Positions 8,408 through 16,283 of a DNA stretch of 64,000 bases are shown in pieces (position 1 is the stretch's first letter; every line of letters starts with the position of its first letter). A program made the position numbers and the translations under genes. The notes under the pieces were generated by a model that saw nothing but the letters and a program-made list of their open reading frames with translations, did no database searches and was not told the origin of the DNA. The DNA comes from Oscillospiraceae bacterium (GTDB lineage Bacteria > Bacillota > Clostridia > Oscillospirales > SIG627), in NCBI GenBank assembly GCA_034925865.1, contig JAYFRN010000040.1:1-64000 (forward strand). The letters run 5' to 3'.

Positions 8408-8958
8408 TTGCTGTATCCCTCCTTTTCAAGCAGAATCCTGAGAGTTGTTCTGGCTCGCATAACAAGGTTTTCGACTTGTTTGCGTGATTTATTCATTACG
8501 GCTCCGGCTTGCGCATATGACATTTCCTCGAAATATATCAAATGCAAAACAGTGGAATAATCGTCGCGCAGTTTATCGATAGAATTATGAAGCGCCTTTT
8601 TGTCTTCGCTTGCCAATATTTCATTTTCGAATGATATGTAAGAATCAGATTTTAATGAAAGATCAATATTGTCCGAACAAAACATTCGATCTTGCTTTTT
8701 TATATGATTCAGCGCTTTATTTCGCCCGACAGTGAAAAGATATGTTTTTAAAGACACTCGGAAGTCAAATTTTGTGGGATTTAGCAATAGCTCCATAAAA
8801 GAATCCTGTGAAATATCTTCGGAAGTGTCGAGATTATGAGTGTAACGGTTTATAAAGAATATTAAATTATCGCGATACAGCTCGACGATTTCATCAAAAG
8901 CCGATTTATCTCCGGACAAATATTTGCGATATAAATATTCTCCGTTCACTTTATGCAA
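8404..8958 (-). CDS. ECF-type RNA polymerase sigma factor (sigma-70 family)
   Basis: The 184-residue protein has region 2 (FDEIVELYRDNLIFFINRYT and the DISQDSFMELL segment, about residues 15-75) and region 4 (LRDDYSTVLHLIYFEEMSYA, then AQAGAVMNKSRKQVENL, about residues 120-170). Region 3 is absent, which marks an extracytoplasmic-function sigma factor. It should redirect RNA polymerase to an envelope or stress regulon. The gene lies 14 bases after a lipoprotein gene and is coupled to the downstream membrane protein. The operon order lipoprotein, sigma, membrane protein suggests a surface-sensing signalling cascade. Confidence 0.92.
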   Translation of the reverse strand: MHKVNGEYLYRKYLSGDKSAFDEIVELYRDNLIFFINRYTHNLDTSEDISQDSFMELLLNPTKFDFRVSLKTYLFTVGRNKALNHIKKQDRMFCSDNIDLSLKSDSYISFENEILASEDKKALHNSIDKLRDDYSTVLHLIYFEEMSYAQAGAVMNKSRKQVENLVMRARTTLRILLEKEGYSK

Positions 8959-8972
8959 CCTCCGAAACTATG

Positions 8973-9515
8973 TTATTTTATATTCAAAAATGCTGTTTTG
9001 AGAGCGGTGCATGTTTCTTCTTTAGTCATACAAAGCATTATGACATTTCCGTTCACCGCGACCGTTTTGTATTCTGCGGATACACATACCCATTTGTCGA
9101 GTTTTGCGTTTTCTTCAATAAGCTTTGCGATATCGTTTGTTTTGCTTTCATCAACGCGGACAAGGCAGAAGGAATAGCCATATCCTATTTCCGGCTCTGA
9201 GCTGACTGCTTCGATATAATTAAAGTCCTTACCGAAGAAATACTCGCAACTGTCTTTATTGATCTCGTTTGTAACATAGTATTTATAATCGTCTGCCGGA
9301 AGGCTAGATTCAGAATACACTTTGTCAATTATATCCGATAATTTCATCGTATTTATGACTTTATTACTTTCTTTGGTTAAAGTTGTGTCGATTTCATCGG
9401 TCAAGTCAGTGCTTTTTTCATTTTCGGTTGTATCAACGGGCTTGGTTAAATCGCACGCGGCGAAAAGTATTGCAAAGCAAGCAGAAATAAGAATGAGGCA
9501 TATTATTTTTTTCAT
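8973..9515 (-). CDS. Lipoprotein of the ECF sigma operon (DUF4358-like)
   Basis: The 180-residue protein has a type II signal peptide with lipobox FAAC (MKKIICLILISACFAILFAA before Cys). A Thr/Asp/Glu-rich linker follows (residues about 25-50), then a compact domain containing EPEIGYGYSFCLVRVDESK and WVCVSAEYKTVAVNGNVIML. The layout resembles DUF4358 lipoproteins of Clostridia, but this is a weak family call. As first gene of the sigma operon it may be the extracytoplasmic sensor or a target of the pathway. Confidence 0.72.
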   Translation of the reverse strand: MKKIICLILISACFAILFAACDLTKPVDTTENEKSTDLTDEIDTTLTKESNKVINTMKLSDIIDKVYSESSLPADDYKYYVTNEINKDSCEYFFGKDFNYIEAVSSEPEIGYGYSFCLVRVDESKTNDIAKLIEENAKLDKWVCVSAEYKTVAVNGNVIMLCMTKEETCTALKTAFLNIK

Positions 9516-9639
9516 GGAAAAATTCCTTTCATTTGTATTACCTATTATACAATTAAAAAAGTGAAAACACTCACTTCAAAATAAAAAATATTTAATATCA
9601 TACCCGCAATAAAATATACCTTACCGCACTTATAAGAAG

Positions 9640-9948
9640 ATGTACTCGCAGAGTTTACTTTTATATATTTCACTCACAGAGCAGGCGCTTACAGAGTCGT
9701 TCTTTCAGAGCTGTTCACAGAGTTGTATCTCTCAGAATTTCTTTCTCAAAGCTACATTTACAAGAGCTGCATTCGTAAATGTTGCATTCGCAAATGTTGC
9801 ATTCGCAAATTTTATACTTGGCACATTGCTTTCGCAGAGCAACTCCCAGAGTCGTCTCCGTAAGGCATTATTATTCGGCAGAAATGATATTTTAGTTGGT
9901 ATAAAATATAACTCGAAATCAATTATTTGTTTGATAAGTTCAGATTGA
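9640..9948 (+). CDS. Possible small pentapeptide-repeat-like protein (low confidence)
   Basis: From about 9665 to 9850 the DNA has a 15-base period. The clearest units are gctgcattcgtaaat, gttgcattcgcaaat and gttgcattcgcaaat (9766-9810). Read in the plus frame this gives five-residue units such as KATFT, RAAFV, NVAFA, NVAFA, NFILG, with an aromatic or aliphatic residue at the centre as in pentapeptide-repeat beta-helices. The frame is open for 102 codons. There is only a weak AAGAAG before the ATG, and most units are irregular. It may be a decayed gene or simply periodic non-coding DNA. Confidence 0.3.
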   Translation: MYSQSLLLYISLTEQALTESFFQSCSQSCISQNFFLKATFTRAAFVNVAFANVAFANFILGTLLSQSNSQSRLRKALLFGRNDILVGIKYNSKSIICLISSD

Positions 9949-9969
9949 TATATCTGAATTTAAAATTTA

Positions 9970-9998
9970 TTGACACTTTGTATAAAATATGATATAAT
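9970..9998 (+). promoter_or_regulatory. Sigma-A type promoter of the SGNH hydrolase gene
   Basis: TTGACA at 9970-9975 and TATAAT at 9993-9998 are separated by 17 bases. Both hexamers are consensus. The start codon at 10060 is about 55 bases beyond the expected transcription start. Confidence 0.75.
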
Positions 9999-10059
9999 TT
10001 CCACCGAATTATAAATAAATATATAATAATCAGGAAGAAAATATCAGGAAGAAAATATA

Positions 10060-10671
10060 ATGAAGATATTATTTCAAGGCGACAGTATTACCGACGCGGG
10101 AAGAGACAGAAACGATATTCACGACATGGGCGGCGGATATCCTAAATTTACAAAAGATATTTTACAAAAGCAAATTACGAATGCGGAATTCATCAATCTC
10201 GGAATAAGCGGAGACAGAGCCGAATCGCTTATGGCAAGATGGGATTCGGACTGCATTGCATATTCGCCTGACATCCTGACAATTCTGATAGGTATAAACG
10301 ATACATGGCATCACGCGGACAGCAGAAACTGGATGCTGGACAGCTATTTCGAAAGCTGTTATCGTGATATACTTACAAAGACAAGGAAGAACACAAACGC
10401 AAAAATAATAATTATGGAGCAGTTTCTGCTTTCGGTACCCGATAAGAATTTTTTCCGAGAGGATCTTGATCCGAAAATACAAATAACCCGTACCCTCGCA
10501 AGAGAATTTGCTGATATTTTCATTCCTCTCGACGGGATATTCGCCGCTTCCTCGGTAAAGTATCCTCCTACGCATTGGGCGGACGACGGTGTGCATCCGA
10601 CTGAATACGGCGCGAAGATAATCGCAGATTATCTTTCTAAGGCAATTATAGAGGCCGCAGCTTCAATATAA
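10060..10671 (+). CDS. SGNH/GDSL-family hydrolase (esterase/lipase-like)
   Basis: The 203-residue protein carries block I GDSIT (Ser nucleophile at residue 9), the block III motif GINDTW with the oxyanion Asn, and the block V motif DGVHPT with the catalytic Asp and His. Such enzymes deacylate small esters or acetylated glycans. There is no signal peptide, so it acts in the cytoplasm. AGGAAG precedes the ATG by about 7 bases, and a consensus promoter lies upstream. Its natural substrate is unknown. Confidence 0.93.
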   Translation: MKILFQGDSITDAGRDRNDIHDMGGGYPKFTKDILQKQITNAEFINLGISGDRAESLMARWDSDCIAYSPDILTILIGINDTWHHADSRNWMLDSYFESCYRDILTKTRKNTNAKIIIMEQFLLSVPDKNFFREDLDPKIQITRTLAREFADIFIPLDGIFAASSVKYPPTHWADDGVHPTEYGAKIIADYLSKAIIEAAASI

Positions 10672-10849
10672 AACAGTAATAAGCTGAAGCCGTATTCTCC
10701 AAGCCTAAAGCATGAAAATGAATATGCTAAAAAGAAATATTTTGTTATCGCTTTATAATAATCAATACGATAGACGACTTATTCGGATAAATCTATGGAA
10801 ATATTAACCGCAGCCGTATTATAAATATATAACTATAAGGGCTTTGATA

Positions 10850-11380
10850 ATGAAAAAATATACATATCTGATTATATGCGTTGTTTTTCTCATTACTGTT
10901 GTTTCATGTGAATTATCAGAAAAAGCGCTCTGCTTTGACAGCAGAGACGGCGTTTTGCGTATGGATAAAACAGCGGACGGTTGGAAATACGCTGATAAGG
11001 GCAAGCTGAATGATGAAGCGGATATTGAGCTTATTAATGTCGATGAAACTGCTTACATAATGCTTATGGCTGAAAAAAAGACCGATTTGTCGATCGATTT
11101 CAATGAATACAGGAATATTATTATTAGCAATGCAGAAAACCGATATGGAATAAAGCTTGATTCATCATCTTCTGTTTTTGTGAATGAAAACGGGCTTGAA
11201 TCATATAGATATGAATTTGATGTTTCGCAAGATACTATAAATATGCGAATGTATATGTATATTGCTCAAACAAAAAATTACTATGTACAGGTATACGCAT
11301 GGACATTGCGTAATAATTTTGATAATATGTCAGATGAATTAAACAGAACGGTATTGTCTCTCAGGGAAGTGAGCCGGTAA
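10850..11380 (+). CDS. Hypothetical lipoprotein
   Basis: The 176-residue protein has a short basic N-terminus (MKKYTYLIICVVFLITVV) and lipobox VVSC. The mature part is acidic and may fold as one small alpha/beta domain. No family is recognised. I chose ATG 10850 rather than the TTG at 10844 because AAGGG at 10836-10840 is better spaced. It is followed after 43 bases by a membrane protein on the same strand, with which it probably forms an operon. Confidence 0.75.
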   Translation: MKKYTYLIICVVFLITVVSCELSEKALCFDSRDGVLRMDKTADGWKYADKGKLNDEADIELINVDETAYIMLMAEKKTDLSIDFNEYRNIIISNAENRYGIKLDSSSSVFVNENGLESYRYEFDVSQDTINMRMYMYIAQTKNYYVQVYAWTLRNNFDNMSDELNRTVLSLREVSR

Positions 11381-11423
11381 AGAAAACGATATAAAAATAA
11401 AAATCAGAATAGAGGGGCTGGCA

Positions 11424-12272
11424 ATGTATTCTCAGATAAACGAGCTTCTGCGCTCGGTAAAAGAAGCCATATCAGAAAATAAAAATAAATGCGTTATGGT
11501 TTTTTTTCTGGCTTTCCTTTTGCCCCCGCTTCTTTCGTTGATATTTGTTCTGGCTAATATAATGTTTGTTGACATATCCGGTATCAATATTATGCAATAT
11601 CTGATTTATCCGGTGGAAAAGCTTTTTGGGATGCTTGACGCTGTCGGAAAAGATCATGAAATATTATTTACGAATTTCATACTTACTTTTTTTGCGTGGA
11701 TAACTGTATTTCCCATGATGATCAGGAATGCGGCGCCTGTTATAACAATGATTCTCAAGCGTCGGCTTCGCAGCTATTCTCTTAAGCGCATTATGAAGGT
11801 CGCATTGCTTTCATCTTTCCTTTATCTGATAAACAAGCTGCTGCGTTATTATATTACGATTAAATCAGGAAGCGCTCTTTGGTCATATGCGTTAAACGCG
11901 TTTATCACTTTTATTATTTTATATTTTATAGTATATTTTGTCGTTACATATATTATTTCGCCTCATCACCGTTTATCTACTCTTACCCTGATGACATTTA
12001 AAAATATATTCATGACTTTCGGACAGATCTGGAAATATGTAATCAGATGCACTCCCTTGATTTTACTTTCTGCTGCGATATACATAGGTACTCATTTATT
12101 ATATGATTTCTTTCCTCAGATATCAGGAAGCAGCGTTGAAATTTCATATGTGTACACCGAAACGCTGATGCTGATTATTTCGATATTGACATTTTATATT
12201 CCTTACACTTCAATACTGCTGTTATTCGGTCTTTATAAAATTACAGACAATGAGATGAAGGGAAATTCATAA
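11424..12272 (+). CDS. Hypothetical polytopic membrane protein
   Basis: The 282-residue protein has about six hydrophobic segments (for example CVMVFFLAFLLPPLLSLIFV near residue 25 and a C-terminal LIISILTFYIPYTSILLLFG). The loops are rich in Lys and Arg (MILKRRLRSYSLKRIMK). AGAGGGG lies about 6 bases before the ATG. No family signature is visible. Its place right after the lipoprotein suggests a joint envelope role. A terminator follows at 12300. Confidence 0.75.
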   Translation: MYSQINELLRSVKEAISENKNKCVMVFFLAFLLPPLLSLIFVLANIMFVDISGINIMQYLIYPVEKLFGMLDAVGKDHEILFTNFILTFFAWITVFPMMIRNAAPVITMILKRRLRSYSLKRIMKVALLSSFLYLINKLLRYYITIKSGSALWSYALNAFITFIILYFIVYFVVTYIISPHHRLSTLTLMTFKNIFMTFGQIWKYVIRCTPLILLSAAIYIGTHLLYDFFPQISGSSVEISYVYTETLMLIISILTFYIPYTSILLLFGLYKITDNEMKGNS

Positions 12273-12299
12273 GTGTTAAATTAAACCGAATCAAAAATT

Positions 12300-12328
12300 C
12301 ACCCGCCGAAATAGTATTTCGGCGGGTT
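12300..12328. terminator. Terminator between convergent genes
   Basis: acccgccgaaata pairs with tatttcggcgggt over a very short loop (12301-12327). It separates the plus-strand membrane protein from the minus-strand S1 protein and can serve the plus strand, where tattctg follows. Confidence 0.75.
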
Positions 12329-12416
12329 ATTCTGTGTTTATCCGCTGTATGGGATTGGAATAAGGTATTTACAGTTACAGCAGATATTATGTGGATTTCA
12401 GGAAAATACAAAAACC

Positions 12417-13322
12417 CTATGAAAAATAATCAAAACCTGAAATGTTTCCTTCTGATATGTAATAATTATTATGTGGGGCAGGCTTTTCATCTTCGATTAT
12501 TTCAACTATTACCAGCTTGATCTTATGTTTTGAAGGAATAATGCTTTTTATAAATACAGAAGCCGTCTGCCCGGGCGAAACGCCGTCACGGTATTCGGCC
12601 AGGCCGGCAAGATTCGGTGCCAGCTCAATGAATATGCCGTAGTTTTCTACGCTCCGCACTATGCCGGGAACAGTTTCTCCGGCTTTGAACAACGATACAT
12701 TTTCATTCCATGTACCGAGTAGCTCCTTGTGCGTCAAAGCAATGCGTCCGCGTTTCCCAAATAAAATTTCATCGCGGCATTTCACAGCGGCGCGGATGTA
12801 TTCACCGATAAAAAATCTGTCCCTGGGGTGAGATATACGCGATACTGATATACAATCGATGCCCAATAACGAGACTATACCGCATCCGATATCACAGAAG
12901 CATCCGAACGGTTCAAAATGAGTAACTCGGGCGTCAACAATATCGCCATCGCATAAATTGTCAAGATAATTATCAAGACACAGCTCCTGAGCTCTTCGAC
13001 GGGAAAGGAAATATACAGGTTCTCCGTTTTCCGTGCCGATTTCTTTTATAACAAAGCTCACGGGTTTTGCAACGCGGGTAATAATAGCTATATCCTTTGG
13101 CGGGAATCCGTCCTGCGTAAAAGCTGATTCCGAGGGTTCCATTATACCTCGCCTTCCGCCTATATCGAAAATAAGTCTGAAAGAATCATCGCACATACGC
13201 GCACGCGCTTCTAAAATTGTTTCCTCTGTAACAGCCTGCCTCAGTCTTTCCTGCGAAGCGATTGTCTTAATATTGCTTGGAGATTTTAATAATACGCCTT
13301 CAGGGTAAAAACAATTATCCAT
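12417..13322 (-). CDS. S1 RNA-binding domain protein (ribosomal protein S1-like)
   Basis: The 301-residue protein has an N-terminal region without a known domain and two S1-type OB folds. One lies around residues 130-200 (GDIVDARVTHFEPFGCFCDI) and the second around 215-275 (GETVPGIVRSVENYGIFIEL). Both have the G-V/F-G-x-F-x-x-I core of S1 domains. Firmicutes carry short S1 homologues like this that bind RNA or ribosomes, distinct from the six-domain S1 of proteobacteria. The DNA-facing or ribosomal role is not settled by sequence. The gene stands alone, divergent from the c-di-GMP riboswitch leader. Confidence 0.87.
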   Translation of the reverse strand: MDNCFYPEGVLLKSPSNIKTIASQERLRQAVTEETILEARARMCDDSFRLIFDIGGRRGIMEPSESAFTQDGFPPKDIAIITRVAKPVSFVIKEIGTENGEPVYFLSRRRAQELCLDNYLDNLCDGDIVDARVTHFEPFGCFCDIGCGIVSLLGIDCISVSRISHPRDRFFIGEYIRAAVKCRDEILFGKRGRIALTHKELLGTWNENVSLFKAGETVPGIVRSVENYGIFIELAPNLAGLAEYRDGVSPGQTASVFIKSIIPSKHKIKLVIVEIIEDEKPAPHNNYYISEGNISGFDYFS

Positions 13323-13447
13323 TTAAATACCGTGCCTTTCCCAAAATTCCTTTTTCATGTTAATATATTTATGAGCATGGAATCAGAAAAATTCGCGGAA
13401 AGGAGTGAACAGCGTAAATAAATAATGAACTAATTATATAAAAACGC

Positions 13448-13476
13448 TTGACAAAACATTTTATATGTGCTATACT
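13448..13476 (+). promoter_or_regulatory. Promoter of the tandem c-di-GMP riboswitch leader
   Basis: TTGACA (13448-13453) and TATACT (13471-13476) are spaced by 17 bases. The predicted start point lies about 12 bases before the first riboswitch aptamer, so both aptamers and both terminators are on one transcript. Confidence 0.8.
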
Positions 13477-13495
13477 TCAAACAGTAAAAGTTAAT

Positions 13496-13578
13496 CATTG
13501 GCAAACCTGCTGAAAAGCAGGGACGCAAAGCTTAAGAGCCTAAAGCGAATTATTCGCCACTGGTCGTCAGCTGCCGAA
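13496..13578 (+). promoter_or_regulatory. Cyclic-di-GMP-I (GEMM-I) riboswitch, first copy
   Basis: The segment has the GEMM-I landmarks in order: GGCAAACC, a hairpin with a GAAAA loop (ctgctgaaaagcag), the highly conserved GGACGCAAAGC, GCCTAAA, a second hairpin (gcgaattattcgc), and the closing strand TGGTCGTCAGCTGCC. The tetraloop helix and the second helix are the two parallel arms that clasp c-di-GMP in known structures. A 7-bp hairpin and T6 tract follow at 13598-13633. The sign of control is not determined. Confidence 0.9.
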
Positions 13579-13597
13579 CACATTGTGTTTGATATGT

Positions 13598-13633
13598 CGG
13601 CGGTATTGCTTTGCGCAGTGATCGCCGTTTTTT
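13598..13633 (+). terminator. Riboswitch 1 expression-platform terminator
   Basis: cggcggt (13598-13604) pairs with atcgccg (13621-13627) around a partly structured loop and is followed by six T. It sits 20 bases after the first aptamer, as expected for a transcription-terminating platform. Confidence 0.75.
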
Positions 13634-13651
13634 GTATTGTAAAATTAAATA

Positions 13652-13738
13652 ATTGGCAAACCTGTCGAAAGGCAGCGACGCAAAGCTTCAGAGCCTAAAA
13701 CGGATCAACTAAGTATCCGCAATGGTTGTCAGCTGCGA
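13652..13738 (+). promoter_or_regulatory. Cyclic-di-GMP-I (GEMM-I) riboswitch, second copy
   Basis: This is a second complete aptamer: ttGGCAAACC, the hairpin ctgtcGAAAggcag, CGACGCAAAGC, GCCTAAAACGG, a stem with ggat...atcc, and ATGGTTGTCAGCTGC. It shares the conserved core with copy 1 but differs in loops and stems, so it is an old duplication rather than a recent copy. Its own terminator candidate is at 13922-13954. Confidence 0.9.
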
Positions 13739-13846
13739 AATCATTTCCATACATATATTTTATGGAGTTGATTTGTAGGAGAAATCATTTATTCAAATTT
13801 ACGGTTTCCGGGGGGAATAAGTAAATTATAAACGGTTTGTCCTTAT

Positions 13847-13954
13847 CGATTAATATTGAAAAACCGAAAGCAAAGGATCAGAAAAGAGTTCGTAAGTTTT
13901 CAATATGTATCGATTTATTGCTGCCGCTTTGCGTTTGTCAAAGGCGGCATTTTT
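13847..13954 (+). terminator. Long hairpin plus terminator in the second riboswitch platform
   Basis: Bases 13847-13864 (atcgattaatattgaaaa) pair with 13898-13915 at 16 of 18 positions. Just beyond, tgccgctttg (13922-13931) pairs with caaaggcggca (13939-13949, one bulged base) and is followed by five T. The second hairpin is a good intrinsic terminator, 70 bases before the start codon. The first hairpin may help to position or compete with it. Confidence 0.7.
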
Positions 13955-14026
13955 ATTTATATAAGCAAACACAATCTGCCACAAAGTCAAGAAACTATCT
14001 TGACGGAAAACCGAAAGGAAAAGAAT

Positions 14027-15871
14027 ATGAAATTATTTTCAAAAAATGCGCGCACCATAATATGTGCATCCGTTTTATGCGCCGGAATGCTTGTAAGCTG
14101 CGGTACTTCAGATATTGCTGCAGGTTTAAAAACGGAATCATCCGCAACAGAAGTTTCAGTAAATCAAAACTCTTTATCAGGTTCTCTGATTTATAAATAC
14201 GCAAGCGTTGAAGAACCTGTAATTTCATCTGTTCCGTCCGATTCCTTTTCCGATAAAGCTGCGGTCGCCGCGATGTCTTGCGGCTCTGATGAAGTTCCGA
14301 CTCCAGGAGTATTCAAAGAGGAAGTGGCAAAGCTTCCTGAAAAGGCAAGTACTTCAGTTCCATCCGGTGAATCGGATACATCTGTGAAAAAAACAACCGT
14401 AAATGAAACTGTAAAGGCAAATGTGAACCTTTGGCTGCGTTCTGATTGGACCTCGTCTGCGTCTTTGCTTGCTATATTATATAAAAGTGAAACAGCGGTA
14501 AGAATTGCCGTTTATTCAAACGGCTGGAGTGGCTTGAAAGCAGACGGTAAAGAAGTTTTTGTACAGACAAAATATCTTACAAAGATATCGGAAAACTCCG
14601 ACGATCAGGTTACAAAAACTGCGGTAAATGAAACTGTAAAGGTGCTCACAAATGTATGGCTGCGTTCGGATATGACGCTTGAGCCTACTAAGATTACGGT
14701 TTTACATCAAGGGGAAACAATAAAAAGAATAACAGTATATTCGAATGGTTGGAGTGGTCTTTCATATAAAGGAACGGAAGTTTTCGTTAAAACTATATTC
14801 CTTGAAAAGTATGTAGCTATTGATACATCTGTTAAAACAGAAAAAACCGCTTCTTCCGGAACCGATAATAATATTTCTGTTAAGGAAGCCGACAAGGAAG
14901 AAACAAAACCGGAGGAAACTGTTACAAAATCAGAAGTAAATGAAAAGGTATACGCAAAAACGAACGTGTATATCCGTTCGGATAAATCTACGAATCCGGT
15001 TTATTATAGCATATTAAACACAGGTGAGAGTATAACGAGAATCGCGATATACTCCGACGGCTGGAGCGGTGTTTTATATAATGACAAAGAATGCTATATA
15101 TTGTCGAAAAACCTTACGACAGAGAAAATATCAAACGGTCATTGGGAATATGCGCGTGAGGGACTTTCAATAAACATTGATAAAGTTGTCGAAAACGGAA
15201 TTGTATATTTTGTTGCTCAGGTGTATACAGCAAATCCCGGTGATGATATAAATACAATGCTTGCCGGTGGCTCATACTCAAAGTGTTTTAATACTAAAGA
15301 AAAAACAAGCACAATGGCTAATAAAGCGGATGCAATATTTGCCGTAAACGGAGACGCGGTGGGCTTCAGACCGAGCGGAAGATATCGCAATCCGATAGTA
15401 ATAAGAAACGGTCAGATTTTATACGATAAAAACAGCCTGCTTTGCGAAATGACAGCGATAACCGATGATGGAAGAATGCTGTTTTTCCGCGAAGGAGTAG
15501 ATAATATAACCGCACAGCAAATGATAGATATGGGTGTCACCGATCTCTTCTGGTTTGAGGGAGCGGTGGTGAGAAATGGTGTCGATGTTTACGGAGACAA
15601 CCTGTTCACATGGAAAAATCCTCAGACGGCATTTGGTCAGAAGGATCCGAACAACTGGATATTCATTGTGGTTGACGGACGCGGCTCAAATGGCAGCAGA
15701 GGTGTATGTTATGCGGGAATGGCTGATCTGATGATAAAATACGGCGCCGTTAACGCGGGACTGCTCGATGGCGGAGGAAGCACAGAAATGTGGTTCAACG
15801 GAATGGTACTCAACAAGCCGTCTGACGGCGGAGAGAGAAGCCTTTCCGATATAGTATACATAAAGAAATAA
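14027..15871 (+). CDS. Lipoprotein with three SH3-like repeats and a phosphodiester glycosidase (NAGPA) domain
   Basis: The mature 614-residue protein is exported: signal peptide to lipobox LVSC (about residue 23). Three bacterial SH3-like repeats of about 65 residues follow; each has a VNE-V start, a (W/Y)-(L/I)-RSD turn and a YS(N/D)GWSG core, and they are joined by Thr/Lys/Glu-rich linkers. The C-terminal half (about residues 370-614) matches the phosphodiester glycosidase family, with FAVNGDAVGF, FIVVDGR and GLLDGGGSTEMWFNG. Such domains cleave sugar-1-phosphodiester bonds; SH3-like repeats usually bind peptidoglycan. So the likely target is a cell-wall or capsular phosphoglycan, by inference. 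AAAGGAAAAG lies about 5 bases before ATG 14027; the frame is open upstream but that part is the riboswitch leader. Expression should answer to c-di-GMP. Confidence 0.93.
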   Translation: MKLFSKNARTIICASVLCAGMLVSCGTSDIAAGLKTESSATEVSVNQNSLSGSLIYKYASVEEPVISSVPSDSFSDKAAVAAMSCGSDEVPTPGVFKEEVAKLPEKASTSVPSGESDTSVKKTTVNETVKANVNLWLRSDWTSSASLLAILYKSETAVRIAVYSNGWSGLKADGKEVFVQTKYLTKISENSDDQVTKTAVNETVKVLTNVWLRSDMTLEPTKITVLHQGETIKRITVYSNGWSGLSYKGTEVFVKTIFLEKYVAIDTSVKTEKTASSGTDNNISVKEADKEETKPEETVTKSEVNEKVYAKTNVYIRSDKSTNPVYYSILNTGESITRIAIYSDGWSGVLYNDKECYILSKNLTTEKISNGHWEYAREGLSINIDKVVENGIVYFVAQVYTANPGDDINTMLAGGSYSKCFNTKEKTSTMANKADAIFAVNGDAVGFRPSGRYRNPIVIRNGQILYDKNSLLCEMTAITDDGRMLFFREGVDNITAQQMIDMGVTDLFWFEGAVVRNGVDVYGDNLFTWKNPQTAFGQKDPNNWIFIVVDGRGSNGSRGVCYAGMADLMIKYGAVNAGLLDGGGSTEMWFNGMVLNKPSDGGERSLSDIVYIKK

Positions 15872-15921
15872 GAAAAAATTTAATTTCCCATACTGCAACA
15901 TTATAAAGCTGTAAAAATAGC

Positions 15922-15967
15922 AATACCAGTTGAAATGAAGACCGCTTCATTTCAACTGGTATTTTTA
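15922..15967 (+). terminator. Rho-independent terminator of the SH3-NAGPA gene
   Basis: A perfect 19-bp stem (aataccagttgaaatgaag with its complement) with a 4-base loop is followed by a T-rich tract. Confidence 0.88.
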
Positions 15968-16197
15968 TAGCGTTATATAAAATTATAGAAAAATCCGAAA
16001 TGAAATCAGGCAATGACAATTTCGGTTGTTGCCAGATAATCATATTGGTGTTAAAATATATAAAGAGCATAACTGTTGAATTTATGAATTCGGAGTTTTA
16101 TATAAAACCGTTTGAATCAAATTTACAAGTGAAAATGTTCTTGTGTATAGCTTTTCTTTTTTTATACAACAATATTATATTATAACCGTCCAATAAC

Positions 16198-16235
16198 AAA
16201 AGCCCCCGCTTTCCTAGATGAAAGCGGAAGGCTTT
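16198..16235 (-). terminator. Rho-independent terminator of the M15 peptidase operon
   Basis: On the minus strand aaagccttccgctttc pairs with gaaagcggggg...ctttt (one internal mismatch), ending in a short T run. It lies about 50 bases after the peptidase stop codon at 16284. Confidence 0.75.
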
Positions 16236-16283
16236 GCGTACAAGCTTATTTATTTGGCATCATGTTTAAGGGTATCTATATAT

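Noticed and set aside
13498..13698. 66-codon plus-strand frame over the riboswitch leader
   Set aside because: It lies entirely across the two aptamers, has no ribosome binding site, and its sequence conservation is explained by RNA structure.
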